64,000 nucleotides of DNA from NCBI GenBank assembly GCA_013396655.1, contig WBMV01009260.1, positions 7,293-71,292 of the forward strand, in the 5' to 3' direction. Below are positions 1 to 12,379 of this stretch, piece by piece. A model generated the notes under the pieces. The model had not been told where the DNA came from. It made no database searches and saw nothing but the letters and a program-made list of their open reading frames with translations. Each line of letters begins with the position of its first letter. Within the stretch, counting starts at the first letter, position 1. Made by a program: the position numbers and the translations under genes. This DNA is from Campylorhamphus procurvoides (lineage: Eukaryota; Chordata; Aves; Passeriformes; Dendrocolaptidae).

Positions 1-105
1 CCCCTGCCTTCCTCCCTGCCTGCCTCCCTCCTTCCCTGCCTGCTTCCCTGCCTGCCTTCCTGCTTCCCTGCCTTCCTGCCTTTCTGCCTCCCTGCCTTTC
101 TCAGT
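1..105. repeat. CCTG/CCTT pyrimidine microsatellite
   Basis: The first 105 bases are almost all C and T with scattered G, in irregular units such as CCTGCCTT, CCTCCCTG and CTTCCCTGC. This is an interrupted tetranucleotide microsatellite that probably continues left of the window. Confidence 0.9.
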
Positions 106-1627
106 CATTCATAAGGAATTGCACCACCCATGTGTGTGTCACCTGGATCCCTCCAGTAATAACTTCAGAAATCCATGGGAGTATTTCAATCGACGTGGAG
201 AGGGAAAGCCCCAAAAGCTTTAGGAGCTGGCTCAGTTTGAAGGATAAAGGGAAAACACTGAATTACTGGGAGCAGGGCTGGGGTTGGAGCTCAGCAAGGC
301 TGGAAAAGACACATGGGAGAGGGATCTATGAAAGGCCCAACCTCAGGAAATGTTTCAGTCAGAGCTCACACCTTTTTAGGTAGGTGTTAATCCAGCCACG
401 AGACACAGAGCCCCAGGAAATCAAGCTCCATAATCCCTGATCCTCATGGATCAACTTTGGCTTTAAAAAAAAAAAATTAAATGCAAAGAAAAGTCTTTTC
501 ATGAAGCAAAGACTTCTGGAGTGGCACTTCCCTGTCCTCCTGATGGAACAGAGTTGGGTTTGGGATTGTGAGGAAATGCAAACACCATTGCTGAGATGGA
601 AAGAGACACAAAAAGGCAACAAAGAGGATTTCCATTCAGATCTGGAGAGGTTTGTAGGTGCCAAAATATTCTAACAAGACTGAAGAGCTAAAAAGCTTTG
701 AAAAACTCCACTTACTCAAGGATGACTTGGTTTTCCTAGCAATTCTTGCCCAGATTGGGGTTTATTCTGACTTTAACCTATTTCTATGAAAGCTCTTACA
801 AGACCAATAAAAAAACAGTGTTACAAGACTCTGAATTCCTGTCAAAACTTCATTTCTCTGACTGGAGAAGATCCCCTTTGCTAATGTAGCAGCTACAAAC
901 CAGTAGCAAATAAGCTTTGATTAATTTGATCTTGATTAGAGCTAAAGGACTTTTTTTTGGCCAGAGTTATATTTTGAAGCAAAATAAGTGGAAATCCAAT
1001 CAGAGCGAAGTGCTCCGTAATACATTTTTTGAAACACAAATAATTTGGCAAGCTCAACAAGGCAGAAAACTCCCACTCTTGGTTTTATTATTTTAAAGCA
1101 AAGCTTGTAATTACAGTCCACTTTCAGTTAGAAATATCATTCTGCTTTCTTCAGAAATTCTTACCAAATTTTCTTGAGTACAGAATACATTTAATTTCAA
1201 ATGTTTTTGGTGCAGGAACATTGTTGCTTATTTTTAATTAATTAAAAATAAATCAATTTAGCTGTACTGCTGTTCTTTCTTCTGCAAACCAAACTGGCAC
1301 CGTTTCTTTCCTTAATAACAAATTCAAAGCCATGGGCTAAATAAAGTCTAATCCACACTTTTCTGTGGCCCAAGTGGGGCTGTGACTTTCAGCTTTAAAT
1401 GCTACTTTTCATTTAGATTTCATGTATGTAGACAAGTTCTTAATGAGGGCTGGGGAGGATATTTTCATTTAACACATCACTAACTTGAGGAGGCTTTGGA
1501 GTCATGAGCTCTGTCCTCCTCTTTCCCAGCAAGCTGCGAGTCCCAGCCTTCCCCAGCCCGGCAACCACAGCCTGGAATCCCCTCTGATTTCCTCCTCAAA
1601 CCACTTGATTCCTCCTGCTTCCTTTAT
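106..1627. other. Intergenic sequence, AT-rich, no gene seen
   Basis: Unique, CpG-poor sequence with an A-run near 464-477. 880-1450 is markedly AT-rich and holds a perfect palindrome listed separately. No coding or RNA gene is visible. Confidence 0.6.
1228..1251. promoter_or_regulatory. 24-bp perfect palindrome with overlapping TAATTA homeodomain cores
   Basis: Positions 1228-1251 equal their own reverse complement. The centre is TTAATTAATTAA, flanked by T5 and A5 runs. TAATTA is the core site of many homeodomain proteins, so this could be a dimer site. It may also simply be an AT-rich palindrome arising by chance. Confidence 0.3.
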
Positions 1628-2010
1628 TATTCCCTTTAACGATGCCTGACATGCTTTTGGCAACCTCCTCCGAGATAATCGGGTTGTAGCGCTTGAGACC
1701 AGCCCTGCTCAGATAAAGACAAAATGAGTGATAAAAACCAGCGATGCCTTTGCAGATCAGAGGCAGAGCAGCCGAGAGCGCGCTGTGGTTTCGACTTTTG
1801 ATCAGGAGGGAAGGCACGTTCCTCGTTGGTGCCGTAATACAGCAGCCCCAGGATTTTTCTCTATCAATTGTCAGGCCAGGGTTGGAGCTGGAGCCTCCAG
1901 CCCTGTCTGCAAGACTCAGCTCCTTCCCCAGGGTATCGGCCACGGCTCCTATTTTCTCCTCTCACAGATATTTCGTAGCACAAATCATGCCAAATGCTGG
2001 ATGTCCTAAG
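1628..2010. promoter_or_regulatory. Candidate conserved non-coding element, CpG-retaining
   Basis: Between CpG-poor flanks this block keeps many CpGs (TCCGAG, ATCGGG, AGCGCT, GAGCGCGC, TTCGAC). It includes AGATAAAG and TGATAAAA GATA-type motifs at about 1710-1737. No frame fits a known protein. Retained CpG without coding potential in a developmental-gene flank suggests constraint, but only alignment can show it. Confidence 0.3.
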
Positions 2011-5000
2011 AGACCTCAATTCTCTCGCAGCCACCTCTTCAAATCTTAGTCCTCCCGAGGGTTAAACCTGAAAGATTTACAAGAGAACAAAAAATGTAGA
2101 GAGAAGGGATGAGAAGAAAAGAAGAAAAACAACCAGCAACAACATGACACAAAAAAATAAATCCAAAACCAACTCAAACCACCCAGTTGTTGGATCTGCA
2201 AAGATCTCCACTCTGATGTTATTGATTTTGTTACACCTCTGCTGCCCGACCCATTAAGCACGGCTCACTGGCAAGGTGTCAGCTATTCAAGTTGCACTTT
2301 GTTATATCCTTGGACACCTCCTGTGTCTGGAGGTGTTCAACACCTCCCCAGCTTTTACATTTTCCTAGTTTAGTGGCAAATTCACATAAACCTCTGAGTG
2401 AGATGAATTGTTCTTCAAACAGTTTGTAGGAGCTCCTTCCAGCCTGTGTCTCGACCCACCTGGGGTGATACTCATTGGGAGTCCTTTACCCAAAGTTCTC
2501 CATCAAAGGTGGGATGTCCCCAGGTTGTCTCTGTAATAGTGGGAAGGGACTGACACCTCAGAAGGCCTTTCTGCCTAAAAACAGCAGCTGGTTTGAAGGA
2601 TGGTCTCTTCGTCTTCTGATCACCCCTCACTGACTGTGGATGGAGTCTGGACAACTGGAAACCTGGTTTGTACATGTGGAGAGTTACTTGAGAAGAATCC
2701 CTCTCCTCAGCATGGTTGGCATCATCTCACATCCCTCGGTGATGGGCTCCAGACATCCTCTCAAACTTGGAGGGGGACGCACAATGAGGTTGCATTTCCC
2801 AGCCTTTCCTCAGGAAGCAGAGTCCTTTTCAGGGAAGAACAGGGACTGATTTGCCCAGATGCTTTTTCAGAGGTGTCTTCTCCTGCAAAGAACTGGTTCT
2901 TGTTCCTTACTCATCTGCTCTGGGATGTTGTTGTCCCTTTTTTTCAGGGTACTGGGCAAGAAGCTTGGGGTGAAAGAAGAGGAAAGGTAGGGGCAAAACC
3001 CAAGAATAGGTGAACCCACTGACATTTCCATCAGTGCCCAGGTTGCTACAACCCTGAGGGCACAGCCACATCCTGAAAGGATGCTCCTGGCTTTGGTACA
3101 GACTTGGCTAAGGCAGAAAGAACAGAAAATGCTGCAGATCAACAAGGAGGAGCTGAGGCAGAGGGAAAGCCTGACAGGTCCAGGTCCAGCCTACTGTGAG
3201 TCCTGCCTTTGAATCCAGGGTTGATGTGAAACCAAGTGTCATTCTGGTGGCCTGGATTCTCCAAGGGCAGTAAATCAGAGCCCATTCTGTGCCACTGAGA
3301 AAACTTCACTGGAGCAAACTCCTCCATATGCAAAAGTACCATTGGAAACACCCACTCCCAAGTCCACAGTAGGACCCAGACCTTCCACTGGGAGAAATGG
3401 TCTGTTTTGCCCAATTTTCTTCCCTCTATACTTTCCAGTAATGTCCAGAAGACAATTAGGTCAGTGGTTTTCCATATAGTGGATAATTCAGCCTCATGGG
3501 TCAATGCACAGATACTTCTCTCAGCTCTGAGTTCCCATCAGCCTGGCAGCTTAAGCTCTGACTACCCATAATGGATGTGCCTTGCTGGTTTTTCAGCTTG
3601 GTCCCGCTTTTTACCCATGGTAAATTGTAGCCACTAATGAAAAAACAGAGTGAATTTATCCTGTGGGGATGAGCCTGTCCTTTCTGGTGCTGGATAAATG
3701 CAGGATTTGGCCTATTGCTTGTGGTTGGAAATATAATCACTGATAACACTTAAATTTCTACTATTTTCAAGGAAAAATGTACATGAGGACTCCCTGAGGA
3801 CTGAAGACCTCCTATAATTCACATTTTCCTGTGCATCTACAAGGCAGTCCCTGCAGGGGAGTGACAAGGGCCTTTAGTTTTATTCCTCATGCAGCAAGGA
3901 GTAAATAACACATTAAGGAAACAGCTTCTCACATCAGACATTTGGCAGGAGCTGTTTATTCCAGGCAGATCTCAGAAGTTTCCTTGTCCCCTCTTGTTGG
4001 AAAGCCCCTCTTTTTCTCCCAGTATTTTGGAGCTTCCATTGTTAGTCTCACCCAAACCCCAGCAACACCCAAACTTTTGGAGCCTGATGCAAAGCTCTGC
4101 TGTGAATTTGGGATGTAGTTCACTATGGCTTGTCACTTAACCCCCTTTAAGTGGTCCATTCCATGCCACCTGCTGTAATCCACCCTGGAACATTCCTGAA
4201 GAGACACAGGAGGAATTCTTCAGATGCATTTCCCTCAGACCACAATATATTCCATATGCTCCCACTGTGGAGGAGAAGGGAACTGGTACGTTGAGTTGCC
4301 TCTGGTAAATCCATCATTCCCAGCTGGAGGAACGGGGGGACAGTGAGAGCTTATCAGTGTTTTCCCTGACTTTCCAGCTGGAAGAAATTTCCAGCCCAAT
4401 GCTCAGCTCCTGCTGCAAAGGAGGGATAAGCCCTCCCCAAAGGTGCTTACAAGCCACTGTTGTTATGAGAGGATCAGGGGGCTTTGGAGCACCTTTATTG
4501 CTGCCCACCAAGGGCTCCTTTGGAACCTTCTCCTTACAGAAGCCACCAGCTGAGCTTCTCCCAAGGGCTGCTCTTTCAGGAGAAATGCCCTCAGCCATCC
4601 TTTTGGAAAGCATCTTGATAAAATTGATGTTATCTGTGGGTCTACATCTTTCTGAAGGCGCTCACAAACAGGTTTGGTCCCGTTTCTCCAAAGCCCCCTC
4701 CTGGGGAAGCCCATAAGCAAAACCATCTCTTACCTGCATGCTGAAGACCCATTTTCTCTTGGGGAAATTTCTGGAGCCTCCTCCTGTTGCAGAAGGTTGT
4801 GGGTTCCTCTTTGCACATGCCAAACCCTAAACGTGGCTGGAACCCAAACATCTGCTCCATTTGTGGCTTCGTTGGGATCTTATTGTTGGGCAGGGAGCAT
4901 TTTAGATCTGAAATCAATCTGCTTCTGGCAAAGTGGCAGCCAACAAATACCCAGCTACAAATTTCATGCCTGAGATGTCGATAAGCATTTTTTTAATTGC

Positions 5001-5204
5001 AATTTCATTTATTGGGTTTTTTTTAAATTACTTACCTTTCAGCTTTGCTTCATCTTCAGGTTTTAAAAGTCATTCCTGAGCTCTCACAGTCCCACGTCCT
5101 TCCATGGAAAGGGTGAACTTGGAGGCAGAGGGAGCCCTGCTCAGGTCACTGAGGCTGAGTGTGACCCCAAGAGCTGTTGGGAAATGGGGCCCTATGGAGG
5201 GCAG
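2011..5204. other. Intergenic sequence, no gene seen
   Basis: Mostly unique DNA. It holds an A-rich purine tract at about 2085-2165 and a small perfect hairpin with ACACCTCC/GGAGGTGT arms at 2314-2321 and 2329-2336. The ORFs here, up to 137 codons, are low-complexity chance frames without recognisable domains. Confidence 0.55.
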
Positions 5205-5330
5205 TGGGATAATTAATTGTTATCTAAGCAATTGACTTGTTTATAATCGCTTTTTATAATTAATTTAATTGTTGTAATTATCATTTATCGCTTCCATTTA
5301 AGTGATAATTATCTAAATTGTGATCTGTAC
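5205..5330. promoter_or_regulatory. AT-rich cluster of homeodomain and GATA-type motifs
   Basis: Within about 125 bases there are repeated TAATTA/ATTAAT cores, the motifs TTATAATCGC and TTTATCGC, and the palindrome GATAATTATC at 5304-5313, which is two back-to-back GATA sites. The block is much denser in such motifs than its flanks. A regulatory role is inference. Confidence 0.3.
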
Positions 5331-5689
5331 TACAGGCAGACCAGACTGGGCTTAAAGTGTCTGTGTCTTTGCAACTGACTTCTGTTTTTAAATATAGGGC
5401 TCTTTATTAAAACTTCAGTAAACTGAAGGGAAAAAAAAAGTTAAATATTTGCCTTCAGAACAAATTTTGCTGCATTTAATTTCTTCCAGCTACATGAAAA
5501 TACCTCATTGCTGGTGACTCTCTGCAATAACAAACCCTGTATATACCTGTGTGTGCACATGGCCCACAATCCCCAAAAAAACCAACCTGTTCACCATTAA
5601 CCCAGGGTTTACAACCCAGCTCTTGTGAAAGCCAAACATGAAAACAAAGTGTGTTCATCACAGAAGGCAAGAGAGTCCACGAGGAAGCA

Positions 5690-6340
5690 GATGGAAAAGT
5701 CAGCCTTTCAATACACTCCAGCAAATAACCAATGAAAGAATAATGACTTGAAAGACGCCGGGCCAAGCTCGGCGCTGGCGCAGCTCCATCGGAGCCCGTG
5801 GAGATGGGCCAGGAGCGGATGTTTCCCACTTCGTCAGTTGAATGTGAGGAGTTTATTTTCCGAGTCACCCCTCCTCTTGACTTAAATTCCCTGCCGTTGA
5901 TCGATGGGTGTCCCAAAGATGCTGAGTGGAGAAATGTGTCTTTCGCAGAGCTGCGTATTTCGCTGCGTAAAGACAGAGAGGCTCCGGTCTGCAAATGGCA
6001 AAGAGGGTTCTTCGAGGGCTGCCAAAAACCAAAAAAGATAAAAGAAAAAAAAATATATAAGCTAGAGGCTGTGCTTTCTGAGGACACTGCCAATTTTTTA
6101 AAAGGATAATCCCAGCAGATACAGCATTATATGACAAAAGTCTCGCTGTGGGAATGCTGCCAGTTTTTCGAACATCGGTATTTAATCTCTTGGCAATAAC
6201 ACAAATCCAACCGTGTTTTTGTTTTTATTTTTTTTACAGTCACCGACAACATATTTGCATACATTCTAGCAGCACCATATGGTCTGAAGGTGGTTTATTT
6301 GCTCTGCAATTAATAGTGGCATGAAAATCTGCACACAGCT
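5690..6340. promoter_or_regulatory. Candidate conserved non-coding element (strong by composition)
   Basis: About 650 bases stand out from CpG-poor flanks by dense CpGs, especially at 5755-6010 (ACGCCGG, CTCGGCGCTGGCGC, TTCGTC, GATCGATGG, GCTGCGTA). There is no interspersed repeat. It includes an octamer ATTTGCAT at 6253-6260 and an ACCATATGGT palindrome (E-box CATATG) at 6274-6283. ORFs of 103 and 205 codons overlap it on opposite strands. Neither resembles a known protein, and such long chance frames are common where CpG is high. Best explained as an enhancer-like element downstream of TBX5. Confidence 0.4.
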
Positions 6341-6911
6341 AATACAGACTCAACCAACAGACAGAAAGTCATTGATGTTAGAGGTGGAAGAGGGAGAGGA
6401 GGGGAATATTTGCCAAGCACCTGACTCCGTTTCAGCCTGAATTTCTCTTCAGAACAGCTGATAAAGGGAACAACAGGTTAAATTCTGCTCTATTAAGGCA
6501 AAACTCCTCCTAGTTCTTTTACAGATGAAATTTTCTAGGACCTGCAAAGAGGTTTCCAGGAGCTGGGACCCAAAAAAGACTTAGGGCAGGGCTTTCCCAG
6601 GCAGCAGAGCATGAACTCACGATGCTCATGGCCCCCAGCAATGGGACCAAGGATGCACTGCTGAGATGGGAGCTGTAACAAGAGGCTGAGTGGGAAGAAG
6701 CCAAGGGGGAATGGCTGTGAAAACTCTGGTGACACACAAAGATCTGCTTTGGCTGCAGGGGAAGGACAGGCTGCCACAGAGGGCTGGGCAGCACTGGGCA
6801 AGATCTTCCCATGGACTGGCAATGACAGCAAAGTGTTGGATGGGGCAGGAGCTCAGGGCCATCAAAAGAAGCAATAGGACAGACACCCAGAGATGAGTCT
6901 TACCTGAGGTG
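6341..6911. other. Intergenic sequence, no gene seen
   Basis: Unique sequence between a candidate regulatory block and a CR1 fragment. Three overlapping minus-strand ORFs at 6519-6886 are in competing frames and look like chance. Confidence 0.55.
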
Positions 6912-7455
6912 TCACAGAATCACAGAAGGGGTCAGGCTGGAAGGGACAACAGTGGGTCATCTGGTCCCACCTCCCTGCTCAAGCAGGGTCATCCCAGAGC
7001 ACAGGACACAGGATTGTGTCCAGACAGTTCTGGGGAGTTTCCAAGAAAGGAGGGTCCACACCCTCTCTGGGCAATTTGTTCAGTTCTTGGTCAGTGCACA
7101 GTGACAAAGTTCTTCCTCATCTTCAGGTGGAACTTCCTGAGCATCAATTCCTGCCTGTTGCCTCTTGTCCTATTCCTGGGCACCCCTGAGCAGAGCCTGA
7201 TCCATCCTCTGACCCCTCCCTGGAGACACTGACAGGCATTGATGGGTCCTCTCTCAATGTCTCCTCTTGAACCTGAACAGACCCAGCTCTTGTAAGAGAG
7301 ATGTTCCAGTCTTTTCATCATCTTAGTTGTCCTCCACTGGACTCTCTCCAGGAACATCATGTCTCTCTTGTCCTAAGGAGCTCGGAACTGGACACAACAC
7401 TCCAGATCCCTAGGGCTGGGTAGAGGGGCAGGATCACCACCAGCCCCAGCTGCCA
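6912..7455 (-). mobile_element. CR1 LINE 3' fragment
   Basis: The plus strand begins CACAGAATCACAGAAGGGGT and GGCTGGAAGGGACAACAG, the reverse complement of a CR1 3' end. It continues with the typical segments GTGGAACTTCCTGAGCATC, CTTGTCCTATTCCTGGGCAC and GGACACAACACTCCAGAT. The fragment is about 540 bases, 5'-truncated as usual for this retrotransposon, with no intact reading frame. Confidence 0.88.
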
Positions 7456-7639
7456 GGAGGGAAGCGAAGCAGAATGATTTCCCCAAATGCAGGTTTCATC
7501 ACTTAAAAGGATTCCCCATGCAGCAGCTAATCCAGGCCGTGCTATGACCAGAGGCAGAGCTCAGTAAAGATGGGCAGCAAGAGCAGCACTATCTGCTGCC
7601 CTTTTGGGGGATGTGGGGAGGGGAGGAGAGCCCAAGGGG

Positions 7640-7932
7640 ACCACGTTCACGTGCATGGCTCTAAACGGGAGTCTCCTGCAGAGATGCCCCCTCTGCCATG
7701 CTCTCGAGTCTCTCCAAAGTGAAATGGATTAGCAGCTCACTTTCAATCAGGCTGAATTATGAGTGCAGCGATTTGCTGGACGTTTTACATGAACCAGAAG
7801 ATGTGTTATCTGATGAAAATTGCTTCACTTAATATCGTGGCCTGACAAGCAGTGAACTGTACATCTCCTGGAGAATTTGCCAGTGCAGATGATTTTACTT
7901 AGCTGGAGGGATTAAGCAATCAGACCCTCTTT
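7640..7932. promoter_or_regulatory. Candidate regulatory element with adjacent GATA and NKX2-5-type sites
   Basis: After the CR1 the sequence becomes repeat-free with scattered CpGs. TTATCT (a GATA site on the minus strand) at 7806-7811 lies 14 bases from CACTTAA (an NKX2-5-type TTAAGTG on the minus strand) at 7826-7832. GATA4 and NKX2-5 are known partners and regulators of TBX5-class heart genes. Assigning this site to them is inference. Confidence 0.3.
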
Positions 7933-8929
7933 TTCCCCAAAAAAAAACTCATAGCAGAAAACTGCCCAGAGGAATTCCAAGGAGCTGGTGGTGCCAAGGT
8001 GACCAAACACTCTGAGGAAATTTAAAAGGCTGGGGTTTTTCCTATAAGAAAACATTAGTTATATGTGCTTTGCCACTCCCATCCCCCAAAAATCAATTAT
8101 TGGCAAGAAAAAGTAACAATGTCAGAAAGTAGATCAGATCTAGCTGTCAGACCTGGCTGAAGGACACAGGACTCACTACCAAATGAAGGCTGAGCTTCAG
8201 AGCAGGTCCTCTGGTTATATTGTTGTGATAAATGGGAAGACCTTCTGGGAGCTGTCTACAGGATGGGGGACCAGAGGCAGAGCTCAGTCTCCTGTGGCTC
8301 AGGGTACTGAAAGAGTGTGGGATCATCCCAGCCTCTCTCGGCTTTCCTCTTCCAGCAAGCACTTGTTAGTCCAAGTTTGCACAGGGACAAAGGGATGGGG
8401 AGTGAGACTGGTCTTCAAAGCAGGTGCAAGCCCTTCCTTACCTTACAGGAAGGATCCACCCAGTAGTTGATTTCCCAGCAGAGCCAGGATTTCCTTCACA
8501 GCCATGAGTAATAAACCCAAGGTTTTCACAAAGAAACTCCACCAGGCTGAGCACTAAGCAGGGAATCCCTGGGCAGGTTGGAAACACAACTGCAGGGCAG
8601 AACAGAATTGCTCCTCAAGTCTTTGCAGATTCAGAGGGAAGCAAAAGCGACAGGAATCACATCCACTACCCTGACCTTGCTCCCTAAAAGAAAGAAATGA
8701 GAGCCCTCTGCAAAGATGAATAAACCTTTCCTAGTAACAGCACTGGGGGAAAGAAAACAGGTGGGCAGCTCTGCATAAAGCAGAGCCTGCCAAAGCACGT
8801 GCCATCAGGCAGCTGAGAGACAAAGGGTCCTGAATTACCAGTGCCTCTTGAAGATCTTGCCATAAACTCGTGATATGTGCTCCCCTTGCTTTGGTGTGAA
8901 GCTCCCATTGCTGCAGACAAAATACAGGA
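7933..8929. other. Intergenic sequence, no gene seen
   Basis: Unique, CpG-poor DNA with no repeats or recognisable coding frames. Confidence 0.55.
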
Positions 8930-9180
8930 ACACAATTAAGTAGACATTATCCATGCTGGCAATCTTATCCAAATTCAAGGCTTTTATTATAATTGAAGGC
9001 TACTGTGATTTATGGTGATGTTTTTAAGCAGCACATAATGAAGTGGTAGAACTCATTGTCATCGGATGTTGCAGAAGCCGAAGCGTAATTGGGTTCAAAT
9101 AACAATTAAAGACATTGAAAGATCCATCAAGGGCAATTACACACAAGGATGCGGATATGACCCAGAGCTCAGGAAGCCCT
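8930..9180. promoter_or_regulatory. Candidate conserved non-coding element with homeodomain-type motifs
   Basis: The block contains CACAATTAAG, TTTTATTATAATTG, GTGATTTATGG and GGGCAATTAC motifs. It has a CpG-bearing core, ATCGGATG and GCCGAAGCGTAATTGG, at 9061-9090. There is no repeat and no plausible coding frame. The look is that of a developmental enhancer. Conservation is untested. Confidence 0.35.
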
Positions 9181-12100
9181 TCAGCTGCAAATTGCCATGA
9201 GCTGGAAGGACCATAGGAAGTGTCACAAGGGACTTGCCATGGTCTTGTATCTTGCCCTAAACTTTTGCTGCTGGCACCATTAGGGACAGGATATTGGGCT
9301 AGAGGCATCTCTGATCCGAGCCATTCCGATGTCTGCAGAGATTGACCTCTAACAGATCTACTCTTTCCAAAAGGCACTAGGCCAGGACAAGTCTAGATTG
9401 TGGTTTAGGGTCACAGGATACAGACCTGACTTAAAGGCTGTATCTTCTCCATCTGGAAGACTGAGCCAGAACCTCAGGTCAGAAGATTGGGACATCTTCC
9501 AAGCTTCAGTCTCAAGAAGCCCTTCAAAAGGCAGTTTCCATTCAAGGAGTTTTCTGTGGAAGAAAACCTTGGAAAAGAAATGTTGCAATGTTTGGTACAG
9601 CTTTCTGATTGCCTAAGTTGGCAATGCTTTTAAAAAAAATAAATGGGGAGAACATGCAGAGGAGTTTCCCACAGTGGTGGTGGTGCTGGCAGAGGTCAGC
9701 ATAGCCAAAGGGCAAGAGATGAGCTTCAACCTCAGGAAATCACCTTTCCAGGCAAGGTTGGTGCCTTGCATTCACAGGACTAAAGAGTTCTCCTTCTTGG
9801 GGAGGCTTGATGAACCCAGAAATGCACTTGAACAAGCTGGAACAGCATCTGTTTGAAGAAAACAGCTGGAAAAGGAGGCTGACTTCTCAGCAGTCACCTT
9901 TGATTGGATTAACATCAGCGTTGATACAGGCATTTCCAAGTCTGGACTTCTCCAGATGCTACAGATCCTCCCTTGTATAATAAAAACGGGGGTTGAAGTG
10001 AAGCAAGCTGGGTCCAAACCCATTGATGGTTGACGTTTATCCATCTAACTTTGAGATCTTTGACAGAATCTGTCAAAGGAGGCTGCATGGGAAAATGGAG
10101 TGTGAAACTGAATGTATTACAGGAATTTTTCTGAGCTGTAAATGATGGCAAAAAATAAAATACAAAGCAAAATCTGGTCCTATAATTCATGCACAGACCT
10201 TCTAGTGGAGGGCATTTTGCAAGGATAGAGAGATGTCATAATCAAAAGTAGCTCTTTAACTTGCTTTTAAATGGAAATCAAAGGGAGCATCATCTGAGAA
10301 GTCTCAACATTTAAGCTCTGAAGATTTTCCACCCACAGAATTTTTGGCCAGCCCAGGCCTAGAGAGGACTTCCCTACAATGTGTTGGGCTGGCTCAAGAA
10401 AGCCTTAACAAATAATAAATGCCAGGCTTGTGGGCACAGAGTGGTGGAATCACCCAGCACCTCCCTTCCATAAGCCTGGGAACACGAACATCACATTAGG
10501 CAACACAAAGGGGAGGTGACAGTCCTGGGAAAGCCACAGTGCAGTGACAGGGGAGGCTGGCTGGACTGGAAGATGGACAACAGCCATAACCAAAGTGAAG
10601 CATCTTGCAGGTGGAGCTCCCTCTTGTTCAGGTGGAGAAGGATGACAGAGAAGTTGCACTGCAGGTAGAGGGGCTGGCAGAGGTGTTGGGACAGGCTCAG
10701 GATCAGGCTGATTTAACATCTTGCTCTGATTTAGCACCAGCTAGAGCAGTCACTCAACTCAGCCTGTTGATTTAACCAAGCCCCAAACAGCCTCCCAGGA
10801 GAGCCAAGCAGGCTCAAGACACTGGCTAATACACCAACAGGCAGACCTGAGAAACCCTAGATGGTCCTAGGCTCCATTCTTGTACCAGGAAATTAAGTTT
10901 CCTAAGTTCCTGCAGTTGCTCCTCCACCACTGGAGCTCAGTCTTCACCTTCCTCGTGTCCAGGTGGAGCTGAGACAACTTTGTTCTGGTGACAACATTGT
11001 CCCAGTCTCGTGTCAGCTGAGCACCCACACCACAAAGGTGTCCCCCTGTCCAAACCAACCTACCTCCTTCTCTCTGACCCTTCTCCAGCTGATAAATCCT
11101 CCTTATTTGTAACCCAGGTATAGCCTGGATATCCAAGCACCACCACAAGGACACAGCTGCTCTAGCACAGCACACCATTTACAGGAGACTTTAATTTCCC
11201 TTTTGCCAGGGAAATTTGGAGCGTCCAGCTTTGTCAGCAGCTGCAAAACAGAAGCACAGACCAGAGAACAAACATTCTGGCAAGTGAACAATGTGGCACA
11301 AGGTTGGAAAATAACGTTCTCTAGAAAAAGAAATATTTTAGGCTCATGAGAAGGCGGGATTCTTTTCAACTTTCCAGACAGATTATACTGGCCACTTCAC
11401 GTACCATTTATCACCTTGCCCAGCAATTTACAGCCTGCGGGTTTGCTCCTTTTGTTGCTCTTTTTAGCCCAACAAAACACTGCTGGCTTTGCGTGCCTTG
11501 TTTGGGTGAAATCAGCAAGCTGGCACAGAGGAAACTCCTGTCTGCCCATGTAGAAGTGCTTGTGTAGCAGGACAACCTCATTACAACAAATTTGCTTAGG
11601 CAAATGAGCCAGCTAAGATTTCCTACAACTGACCATGGCAAGAAACCTCAGTGCTTTTTTAGTCACAACTTCAAAGCAGCTCCTGGATAAAAAAAAATAA
11701 TAAAAAAATCCCTGTTTGGAAGGAACAGGGGCGTGGATTTTGTCTGTATTGTTGATTTTCTCCTCTATTTCTGATTCGCCTCCACGTGGGAACGTGTTCA
11801 GGTTGCTTAACAGACCCAAGACTTTTTCAAAGGCACAGCCTTCCCTCCGAGCAGCCAAGCCGTGAATTCACCCACCCCTCTCCAAAAATCGATTGTACAG
11901 CCAGATCCCTTCAGCCAAGAATGCAGCCCTGTCAAATCTCAGGCACTGAGCAGGAGACGCTCCATCTGCCCTGACCCTCTGCTCCCTTCCAGCTCAGCCT
12001 GGCTCTCCCCTGATCCCTGACCCCGGGTGCCAGGCAGCCCCACCTCTGTTTGGCCTGGAACCCATGCTTGGTGCTGGGGGTGGCCACAGTCCTGGGGAGC

Positions 12101-12379
12101 ATCTGGGAGTCTGTATCCTGCTGCTGCTGCTGGAGGAGGATGCCCAGTGCTCAGATGCCTCTCTGGCCATGATTGTCCTCCAGCTTTTCCCTGCTGTGCT
12201 TTCCCTCCTTGCTGCACGACCAAGCACAGCATCACCTTCCGTATCAATACTAGAGAAATCCTAGAATGGTCCATGTCCAGCCTGTGAGCACTTTCATCCT
12301 GGCTTGTGCCCCAGAAGAATGCAGCTGTCTCAGTCCAGGATCATTTTCATAAAGCAGGAGAGAAGATAGACTCTTCCCT
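9181..12379. other. Intergenic sequence, no gene seen
   Basis: Mostly unique DNA with an A-rich run at about 11688-11708. ORFs reach about 117 codons and show no domain features. 11939-12287 has four overlapping frames on both strands, a sign of GC-rich chance ORFs rather than a gene. Confidence 0.55.

Noticed and set aside
5476..6093. 205-codon minus-strand ORF over the CpG-rich block
   Set aside because: No protein resemblance. Better explained as a non-coding conserved element, though a codon-substitution test would settle it.
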